From Bacteroidota bacterium (lineage in GTDB: Bacteria; Bacteroidota; Bacteroidia; Flavobacteriales; Flavobacteriaceae): 8,126 nt of DNA. Positions 1-4,500 of the stretch are shown piece by piece. Every line of letters begins with the position of its first letter. The stretch's first letter is position 1. The stretch is taken from assembly GCA_947483095.1 (NCBI GenBank), contig CANKLD010000061.1:1-8126 (forward strand), written 5' to 3'. Both the position numbers and the translations under genes were made by a program. The notes under the pieces were generated by a model. It saw only the letters and a list, made by a program, of their open reading frames with translations, had not been told where the DNA came from and did no database searches.

Positions 1-99
1 ACTCTTCTCGAATATGTTTTCTTTTTTCCAAAAATCAAGTACTTCTGAAGCCACATTTGGCAAGTCAAGTCCCTTGTATTCAGTAAATTTAGTGCTCAT
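1..99 (-). CDS. ileS: Isoleucyl-tRNA synthetase, N-terminal fragment (runs off the left edge)
   Basis: The minus strand from the ATG at 99-97 is open to the edge and encodes 33 residues beginning MSTKFTEYKGLDLPNVASEV and continuing LDFWKKENIFEKS. I recognise this as the N-terminus of a Bacteroidetes-type isoleucyl-tRNA synthetase, the class I enzyme that charges tRNA-Ile in the cytoplasm. The catalytic HIGH-type and KMSKS motifs lie outside the window, so the call rests only on the N-terminal wording. The leader reads AAAAGGATAAA before the ATG, an A-rich context with at most a weak Shine-Dalgarno match. The gene is divergent from hflX. Confidence 0.85.
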   Translation of the reverse strand, partial: MSTKFTEYKGLDLPNVASEVLDFWKKENIFEKS

Positions 100-124
100 T
101 TTATCCTTTTCTTAAATCGTTTTG

Positions 125-132
125 CGAAAGTA
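125..132 (-). promoter_or_regulatory. Possible -7 element of the ileS promoter
   Basis: On the minus strand this reads TACTTTCG, one mismatch from the Bacteroidetes -7 consensus TAnnTTTG. It lies 25 nt upstream of the ileS ATG. I could not place a convincing -33 TTG element at the usual spacing, so this is a weak prediction from position and similarity. Confidence 0.3.
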
Positions 133-172
133 ATAAAATAATATCGAAAGTGGAAAGTGAAACCTCGAAAGT
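125..172. repeat. CGAAAGT heptamers on a ~20-21 nt period upstream of ileS
   Basis: CGAAAGT occurs at 125-131, 145-151 and 166-172. Between the last two the spacing is exactly three heptamers, and the middle stretch (GGAAAGT at 152-158) is a degenerate copy in the same phase. This looks like a decayed heptamer tandem array, related in wording to the AAAGTC-type heptamers in the suf operon gaps. Spacing near two helical turns would also suit a protein-binding array, but that is inference. Confidence 0.4.
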
Positions 173-291
173 TATGTTTTTAGAGGTAATTAGTTTTTTT
201 ATTTAAATAAAAAACTTTATTTTCCTATTAGGAATTCTGAACGTCTATCTTGTGCCTCTTCCGTTTTATTTAGTCATTCCTTAAAAAACGA

Positions 292-312
292 ATTAACAAT
301 CTAATTGTTAAT
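292..312. repeat. Perfect inverted repeat ATTAACAAT / ATTGTTAAT
   Basis: Two 9-nt arms (292-300 and 304-312) are exact reverse complements around a 3-nt centre, CTA. With no G/C run and no following T-tract it is a poor intrinsic terminator. A compact dyad like this in a divergent promoter region is more like an operator. It lies about 200 bp from both genes, so its target is unclear. Confidence 0.4.
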
Positions 313-509
313 AATTTATTGATAAAAACAGTTTAAAAAACACTAAGTCAAATTGCCAAAAAGTATATTTTTAATGTATAAAAAGTGGCAATATGTTTTG
401 TGCTAAAATTGTATCTTTCATAAAACAAGGATAATAAATATATTATTTAGACTAAAGCCAATTTTATTAATTATAAGTCCGTATATCTGAATTTTTGATG
501 TAAATAAAG

Positions 510-517
510 TAGCTTTG
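510..517 (+). promoter_or_regulatory. -7 element of the hflX promoter
   Basis: TAGCTTTG is an exact match to the Bacteroidetes primary-sigma -7 consensus TAnnTTTG and sits 16 nt before the hflX ATG. Initiation a few bases downstream would leave a very short leader of about 10 nt. A -33 TTG at the expected ~19-23 nt spacing is not evident; the nearest TTG (495-497) is too close. The prediction therefore rests on the -7 box alone. Confidence 0.5.
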
Positions 518-533
518 CGTTATATAATTTGAT

Positions 534-1763
534 ATGCTAGAAAAAGAAACTAAAAAAATTGAAAAAACCGTAATTATAGGAATAATTACTCAAAAACAAG
601 ACGAAGAAAAATTAAACGAGTACCTTGACGAGTTAGATTTTTTAACCTATACAGCTGGCGGTGAAGTCGTTAAACGATTTTCGCAAAAAATGGAACGTCC
701 CAACCCAAAAACATTTGTTGGAACGGGAAAAATGGAAGAAATCAACCAATATGTTATCGAAAATAATATTTCTACCGTTATTTTTGATGATGAATTATCG
801 CCATCGCAACAAAAAAATATCTCAAAAATTATAGATTGTAAAATTCTTGACAGAACGCACCTTATCTTAGATATATTTGCCCAAAGAGCGGAAACTTCTT
901 ACGCAAGAACGCAAGTAGAATTGGCACAATGTCAATATTTACTCCCTAGATTATCAGGAATGTGGACGCACTTGGAACGTCAAAAAGGAGGAATTGGAAT
1001 GCGTGGGCCTGGAGAAACTGAAATTGAAACTGACCGACGAATTGTTAGAGATAGAATTGCTTTATTAAAAGAAAAAATCAAAACTATCGACAAGCAAATG
1101 GGCGTTCAACGAGGAAATCGCGGCGCAATGGTTCGCGTAGCTTTAGTTGGTTATACCAATGTAGGAAAGTCAACTTTAATGAATGCGGTTGGAAAAAGTG
1201 ATGTATTTGTAGAAAATAAATTGTTTGCAACATTAGACACCACGGTAAGAAAAGTCGTAATAAAAAACTTGCCGTTTTTGCTTTCTGACACTGTTGGTTT
1301 CATTAGAAAATTGCCAACGCAATTGGTAGATTCTTTCAAAAGTACGCTTGATGAAGTTCGGGAAGCCGACTTGCTTTTACATGTCGTAGATATTTCTCAT
1401 CCTGATTTTGAAGACCATATTGAATCGGTAAATCAAACATTGGCAGACATAAAAAGCAATAATAAAACGACTATAATGGTGTTTAATAAAATTGATGCTT
1501 TTAAACATTTAACTATTGATGAAGACGATTTAATTACTGAAAAAACCAAAAAGTATTTCACTTTAGAAGAATGGAAAACCACTTGGATGAACAATGTAGG
1601 TAAGGAAAAAGCGATTTTTATTTCGGCTACTAACAAAGAAAATTTTGAAGAATTTAGAGAACGTGTTTATGAAGCCGTTAGAGAAATTCACATTTCAAGA
1701 TTCCCCTATAATAAATTCCTATATCCGGATTTTAAAGACGCAATTGAAAAAGAAGAAGATTAA
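534..1763 (+). CDS. hflX: GTPase HflX
   Basis: The 409-residue product is a ribosome-associated HflX GTPase, a family known to bind the 50S subunit and split or rescue stalled 70S ribosomes under stress. The N-terminal HflX domain covers about residues 10-190, including FVGTGK (61-66) and the family linker KGGIGMRGPGETEIETDRR (151-169). The G domain follows: G1 GYTNVGKS (206-213), G2 threonine in LDTT (234-237), G3 DTVGF (252-256), G4 NKID (318-321), G5 SAT (364-366). All GTPase motifs look intact and the length is normal. The ATG at 534 follows a TAnnTTTG promoter box and an A/T-rich leader without Shine-Dalgarno. It is monocistronic as seen here, divergent from ileS, and ends 3 bp from the stop of the convergent suf operon. 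Confidence 0.95.
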   Translation: MLEKETKKIEKTVIIGIITQKQDEEKLNEYLDELDFLTYTAGGEVVKRFSQKMERPNPKTFVGTGKMEEINQYVIENNISTVIFDDELSPSQQKNISKIIDCKILDRTHLILDIFAQRAETSYARTQVELAQCQYLLPRLSGMWTHLERQKGGIGMRGPGETEIETDRRIVRDRIALLKEKIKTIDKQMGVQRGNRGAMVRVALVGYTNVGKSTLMNAVGKSDVFVENKLFATLDTTVRKVVIKNLPFLLSDTVGFIRKLPTQLVDSFKSTLDEVREADLLLHVVDISHPDFEDHIESVNQTLADIKSNNKTTIMVFNKIDAFKHLTIDEDDLITEKTKKYFTLEEWKTTWMNNVGKEKAIFISATNKENFEEFRERVYEAVREIHISRFPYNKFLYPDFKDAIEKEED

Positions 1764-1766
1764 TGG

Positions 1767-2270
1767 TTACTTTTTCTTGTACAAGGGAACTGCCGAACAA
1801 GCTTCTCCATACATTATGCTTTTGGCGAAAGGCTGTAAAGATTGAGCAACTGCAACATAAGCGCTAATTGGAACGGGTTTCTTAGAACACCCTTTTATAA
1901 TAACCGACTTATTTTCATATTTGGAATAATCAATATTTGTAAGGATTTCTTGGTACAATAAAGTCTCCAAATCTTGTAAATTTCCATCAATAATTTTTTT
2001 TGCAAAAGGCGCTAAATGAATCGTGACTAAAACAGAAGCCCAGGCGGGCAAAATGGCATCAATACTACAAAAAATAGCAACAAAGTTATCTTGATATTGT
2101 GTCCAATCGTGTTGCTTTAAATGCTCTCGAAAATCTTTTTCTTTCAAAATAAATCCATCGGAAAGCCACTGTGAAATGTCAATTTGCTCTCGAATTCCCA
2201 TTGGATAATACTCTTCCAAATCGAAAACTTCCAGCGAACTATTGGCAACTTTATTTATGATTTCGTCCAT
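1767..2270 (-). CDS. DUF2480 family protein, last gene of the suf operon
   Basis: The 167-residue product matches what I remember of the Bacteroidetes family DUF2480, whose function is not known to me. It has no signal peptide or membrane segment and should be cytoplasmic. Three cysteines, all in the better-conserved-looking parts, stand out: C68 in IFCSIDAILPAW, C128 in IIKGCSKKPVP and C158 in YGEACSAVPLYKKK. Because the gene closes an Fe-S assembly operon, a role in handling iron, sulfur or clusters is plausible but only inferred. The ATG at 2270 lies 82 nt after the sufT stop and directly behind a palindromic repeat (2277-2337) that could hide its translation start. Its stop is 3 bp from the convergent hflX stop, so terminators must overlap coding sequence. 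Confidence 0.85.
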   Translation of the reverse strand: MDEIINKVANSSLEVFDLEEYYPMGIREQIDISQWLSDGFILKEKDFREHLKQHDWTQYQDNFVAIFCSIDAILPAWASVLVTIHLAPFAKKIIDGNLQDLETLLYQEILTNIDYSKYENKSVIIKGCSKKPVPISAYVAVAQSLQPFAKSIMYGEACSAVPLYKKK

Positions 2271-2276
2271 TATTTT

Positions 2277-2337
2277 GTCTTTAAGTCGAATATCAAATGT
2301 CTAAAGTCAGCTCCCTTTCGACTTTAAGACTTTTGAC
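2277..2337. repeat. REP-like palindromic element, copy before DUF2480
   Basis: GTCTTTAAGTCGAA (2277-2290) faces TTCGACTTTAAGAC (2317-2330) with 13 of 14 positions paired. A second arm, GTCTAAAGTC (2299-2308), can pair instead with GACTTTAAGAC (2320-2330), leaving one bulge. The two stems share an arm and exclude each other. The right half, GACTTTAAGACTTTTGAC (2320-2337), recurs exactly at 7156-7173, and the left half resembles 7105-7137. The element ends 6 nt before the DUF2480 ATG on the transcript. Confidence 0.65.
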
Positions 2338-2352
2338 GTTATGACAATATTT

Positions 2353-2676
2353 TTACAACATCCCCAATTCTAATTTTGCTTCCTCGCTCATTAAATCTTT
2401 GCTCCATGGCGGGTCAAATGTGATTTCAACCTCACACGATTTAACGGCATCAATGGTTTGCACTTTTTCCTCCACTTCGCGAGGCAAAGATTCGGCAACT
2501 GGACAATTTGGCGAAGTTAATGTCATTAATATTTTAACATCATTGTCTTCGTTAATCATCACGTCATAGATAAGTCCTAACTCATAAATATCAACTGGGA
2601 TTTCAGGATCATAAATACCCTTTAATTTTTTTACTACGTTATCCCCTAAGTTAATTGTGTCGTTAAATTCTTGCAT
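2353..2676 (-). CDS. sufT: SufT-like Fe-S assembly protein (DUF59/MIP18 family)
   Basis: The product belongs to the DUF59/MIP18 family that works with the SUF machinery in Fe-S cluster maturation or delivery. With the start used here it has 107 residues, the usual size for a stand-alone single-domain member. Visible motifs: DPEIPVDIYELGLIYDV (23-39), TLTSPNCPV with the conserved cysteine C58, FDPPW (87-91), and the typical end LMSEEAKLELGML. The frame is open further upstream, with an ATG at 2697 (114 residues) and a TTG at 2706. I chose the ATG at 2676 because it has an A-rich leader and gives family length, and because the 2697 ATG lies inside the inverted repeat bounding the GxxExxY block and so is probably not ancestral. 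It lies downstream of that block in the suf operon. Confidence 0.85.
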   Translation of the reverse strand: MQEFNDTINLGDNVVKKLKGIYDPEIPVDIYELGLIYDVMINEDNDVKILMTLTSPNCPVAESLPREVEEKVQTIDAVKSCEVEITFDPPWSKDLMSEEAKLELGML

Positions 2677-2683
2677 ATTATTT

Positions 2684-2726
2684 TGTTTTTTTACCATATA
2701 AGGCAATTAAGGTCATTTAATTTTAA
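2684..2726. repeat. Left inverted repeat of the GxxExxY block
   Basis: It holds ACCATATAAG (2693-2702), the exact reverse complement of CTTATATGGT in the right-hand repeats, followed by more degenerate TAAG/TCAT steps. It reaches into the GxxExxY stop codon (2725-2723). The minus-strand ATG at 2697 is part of this repeat, which is why it is doubted as the sufT start. Confidence 0.5.
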
Positions 2727-3130
2727 TCCTCTAAATGGCGATATAGTTCATTTACGTATGTTTTTTGTCCTTCTTTATAAATATTTGTAACATTAAAATT
2801 TATTAATAATCCCATTGGGACTTCTAATAATTTCATATAAGTTAAAATTTGAGCTTCATGAATTTGTAGAATTTTTTTTACTGATTTTAACTCTACAATT
2901 AACATTTCTTCAATAACTAAATCACACTTTAAATCAGCCTCAATACTAAAATCCTTATATTGAATTGGAATTCTCAATTCTGTTTGAAAAGAAATTCCTT
3001 TATAAGTCAATTCCTTTTCCATGCATTTATGATAGACACTTTCTAGAAGTCCAGGACCTATATTTTTGTGTACTTCAATTGCCGCTCCATTTACTTGATA
3101 AACTAAATTCTTTAAATAAGATTTTGTCAT
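2723..3130 (-). CDS. GxxExxY family protein (PD-(D/E)XK-like)
   Basis: The 135-residue product belongs to the GxxExxY family, common and often multi-copy in Bacteroidetes, with no settled function. The name motif is G27-L-L-E30-S-V-Y33 within GPGLLESVYHKC. The core resembles a PD-(D/E)XK nuclease fold: D70, then E80-L-K82 in IVELKSV, then a RecB-like Q94-x3-Y98 in AQILTYMK. This pattern suggests a nucleic-acid-cutting or -binding domain, but activity is unproven. It is cytoplasmic, with no signal or membrane segment. The ATG at 3130 marks the edge of the 119-132 bp tandem repeats upstream. It is a passenger gene in the suf operon, bounded by inverted repeats and separated from sufE by 488 bp. 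No frameshift or truncation is visible. Confidence 0.85.
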   Translation of the reverse strand: MTKSYLKNLVYQVNGAAIEVHKNIGPGLLESVYHKCMEKELTYKGISFQTELRIPIQYKDFSIEADLKCDLVIEEMLIVELKSVKKILQIHEAQILTYMKLLEVPMGLLINFNVTNIYKEGQKTYVNELYRHLED

Positions 3131-3632
3131 GTGTTTATTTTAATCTAATGATAAATCATTAGTTATGGCTTATATTTCTTCTTTTTTATACTGTTTTTAT
3201 TTACATGAACTTATATGACTTATATGGTAAAAATATTTAATTTTTAGCATCATTTGTCATTTTTTTATTTTTTAAAACCAATGATAAATCATCAGTTATG
3301 GCTTATATTTCTTCTTTTTTATGCTTTTTAAATTTATATGAACTTATATGACTTATATGGTAAAATATTTAATTTTTAGCATCATTTGTCATGTGTTTAT
3401 TTTAATCTAATGATAAATCATCAGTTATGGCTTATATTTCTTCTTTTTTATGCTTTTTAAATTTATATGACTTATATGGTAAAATATTTAATTTTTAGCA
3501 TCATTTGTCATGTGTTTATTTTAATCTAATGATAAATCATCAGTTATGGCTTATATTTCTTCTTTTTTATGCTTTTTAAATTTATATGAACTTATATGAC
3601 TTATATGGTAAAAAACATTTAATTTTTTGCGT
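3128..3632. repeat. Four tandem copies of a 119-132 bp unit between sufE and the GxxExxY gene
   Basis: Units: 3128-3257 (130 bp), 3258-3389 (132 bp), 3390-3508 (119 bp), and 3509 to about 3632, which runs into the sufE 3' end. Each carries GATAAATCAT, AGTTATGGCTTATATTTCTT and a cluster of TTATATGA-type steps. Unit 1 has a perfect CTAATGA-TAAA-TCATTAG dyad (3145-3162); the others have one change. Unit 2 has a divergent left end (3261-3280). Unit 3 has lost a 10-nt GAACTTATAT step. On the minus strand the three internal junctions (3260-3237, 3392-3369, 3511-3488) read ATG ACA AAT GAT GCT, then AAA AAT TAA. This joins the GxxExxY start (MT) to a copy of the sufE end (DAKN, stop). No other gene is seen in the 488-bp gap. 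Confidence 0.9.
3576..3617. repeat. Right inverted repeat of the GxxExxY block (outermost copy)
   Basis: TTATATGAAC, TTATATGAC and TTATATGGT steps followed by AAAAAACA, ending 2 nt before the sufE stop codon. Its reverse complement aligns with 2684-2726. Shorter internal versions sit in the other tandem units, for example 3205-3233. Confidence 0.5.
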
Positions 3633-4038
3633 CAAATGCCAAGGCATACATTTTTATATTTTTTATCATTGAAACCAATCCATTCGCGCGCGTTGGTGAT
3701 AAATGTTCTTTTAATCCTATTTCGTCTATAAAATCCAAGTCGGCAGCTAAAATATCGGAAGCTTTTTGATTGGAAAAAGCACGAATTAAAATGGCAATAA
3801 TCCCTTTGGTTAAAATCGCATCGCTATCGGCAGTAAAAACAATTACAGAATCATTTTGGTCTCCTTTTAGCCATACTTTCGATTGACAACCCTTGATAAT
3901 ATTGTCTTCCGTTTTAAATTCCTCATTTATTAGAGGCAACTTTTTTCCTAATTCGATGATGTATTCATAGCGCTCCATCCAATCGTCAAACAGGGAAAAT
4001 TCATCTACAATTTCGTCTTGTATTGCTTTTATTGTCAT
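3619..4038 (-). CDS. sufE: Cysteine desulfuration protein SufE
   Basis: The 139-residue product is SufE, the sulfur acceptor that takes a persulfide from the SufS cysteine and passes it to the SufBCD scaffold in the cytoplasm. The catalytic cysteine is C51 in IIKGCQSKVWL, the family's signature. The N-terminal DEF..FDDWMERYEYIIELGKKLP and the later SPTRANGLVSMI stretch are typical of the family, and the length is normal. Its ATG overlaps the stop of the upstream lipoprotein gene as ATGA (4038-4035), which suggests translational coupling; GGAAGA directly precedes the ATG. The last codons (FDAKN, stop) have degenerate copies in the tandem repeats downstream, with synonymous differences (GAC/GAT, GCA/GCT). 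Confidence 0.93.
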   Translation of the reverse strand: MTIKAIQDEIVDEFSLFDDWMERYEYIIELGKKLPLINEEFKTEDNIIKGCQSKVWLKGDQNDSVIVFTADSDAILTKGIIAILIRAFSNQKASDILAADLDFIDEIGLKEHLSPTRANGLVSMIKNIKMYALAFDAKN

Positions 4039-4490
4039 TCTTCCGATTTAAATAATGAGTTTACAATTTCCACCACTTTTTGAATTTCCATTGGAGGAAA
4101 TCCGTGGTCAAAGTTTGTTGTTTCAAATGTTTTTCCGTTAAACGTGATTTTTAAACCTGCAATTGCCGCTCCATCATAAAACCGTTTTTCGGTTGGCGCT
4201 TTCAAATTTGGCAAATTTTCCAAATCAACTTTATTAAATTCAAAAATTAATTCATTCCATTCGGCATCTGAAATTTTCTGAACAATTGGATTTTTTTCAC
4301 CATTTCTATCATTAGTTGCAGAAATAATTCGCTTTTGAACAATCAATTTTTGATAAAAACCTCTGGTATTTGCTTCATAGTGAATAACCAAAGTTTCATA
4401 CTTTTCGTTAGTTGATGCAACTGTCATTTTCTTGCTATTGCAACTTGAGCATGCAAATAATAATACCGCTAAATATGAAAGTATTTTCAC
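4035..4490 (-). CDS. Small predicted lipoprotein between sufS and sufE
   Basis: The 151-residue product has a lipoprotein-type signal: MK, then the hydrophobic ILSYLAVLLFA, then C14-S-S-C17-N-S-K-K. Either C14 (LFAC) or C17 could be the lipidated residue. The mature part is soluble and rich in β-type stretches, with HYEANTRGFYQKLIVQ (about 37-52) and FYDGAAIAGLKITF followed by TTNFDHGFPP (104-132). I recognise it only as a flavobacterial hypothetical protein. The start is GTG at 4490, 10 nt after the sufS stop; the next in-frame ATG (codon 22) would remove the signal, so GTG is favoured. The stop overlaps the sufE ATG. An envelope lipoprotein tightly coupled to a cytoplasmic sulfur relay gene is odd, and its role is unknown. 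Confidence 0.85.
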   Translation of the reverse strand: MKILSYLAVLLFACSSCNSKKMTVASTNEKYETLVIHYEANTRGFYQKLIVQKRIISATNDRNGEKNPIVQKISDAEWNELIFEFNKVDLENLPNLKAPTEKRFYDGAAIAGLKITFNGKTFETTNFDHGFPPMEIQKVVEIVNSLFKSEE

Positions 4491-4500
4491 AATTACTATT

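Larger units (their letters stand above)
100..533. other. Divergent ileS/hflX intergenic region with several dyads
   Basis: About 430 bp of very AT-rich DNA without a convincing gene. It must carry the promoters of both divergent genes. Besides the boxes listed separately I see these dyads: a near-palindrome at 192-216 centred on ATTTAAAT with T-run and A-run arms; TTCCTA-T-TAGGAA at 222-234; and ATTGCCA (352-358) facing TGGCAAT (386-392) across a 27-nt AT-rich spacer. Any of these could be a protein site or a weak hairpin, but none matches a site I can name. The longest plus-strand ATG frame I noticed here is 13 codons (393-434). Confidence 0.5.
2684..3617. mobile_element. Putative inverted-repeat-bounded cassette carrying a GxxExxY gene
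   Basis: The stretch between sufE and sufT is framed by imperfect inverted repeats. The left end (2684-2726) begins TGTTTTTTTACCATATAAG. The right end, read on the minus strand from 3617, begins TGTTTTTTACCATATAAG. Aligned by eye, about 36 of 43 positions agree with one gap. Its cargo is a single GxxExxY gene plus tandem repeats; no transposase is present. The right boundary abuts the sufE stop and the left boundary lies just upstream of sufT. No target duplication is convincing (at most TTT). Mobility is inference: the alternative is chance similarity in AT-rich DNA or a repeat family that flanks such genes without moving them. Confidence 0.35.

Noticed and set aside
393..434. 13-codon ORF upstream of hflX as a leader peptide
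   Set aside because: It is too short, lacks a run of regulatory codons or an attenuator stem, and lies upstream of the predicted hflX promoter.
2277..2330. Intrinsic terminator after sufT
   Set aside because: The stem is AT-rich with a long loop and is not followed by a clean U-tract on the minus-strand transcript; it fits a repeated palindrome better.
2677..2706. Longer sufT start at TTG 2706 or ATG 2697
   Set aside because: The TTG is a poor start, and both lie in the inverted repeat. The ATG at 2676 has an A-rich leader and gives the normal family length. The 2697 ATG remains possible.
2965..3162. Plus-strand ORF opposite the GxxExxY gene
   Set aside because: Shadow of a well-supported minus-strand gene; no family resemblance, and it runs into the tandem repeat.
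2684..3617. Classical insertion sequence
   Set aside because: No transposase-like frame and no clear target duplication; only the GxxExxY gene is inside, so at most a non-autonomous cassette.
3128..3632. CRISPR-like array
   Set aside because: The units are 119-132 bp and nearly identical along their whole length, with no unique spacers and no cas genes; this is a plain tandem duplication.
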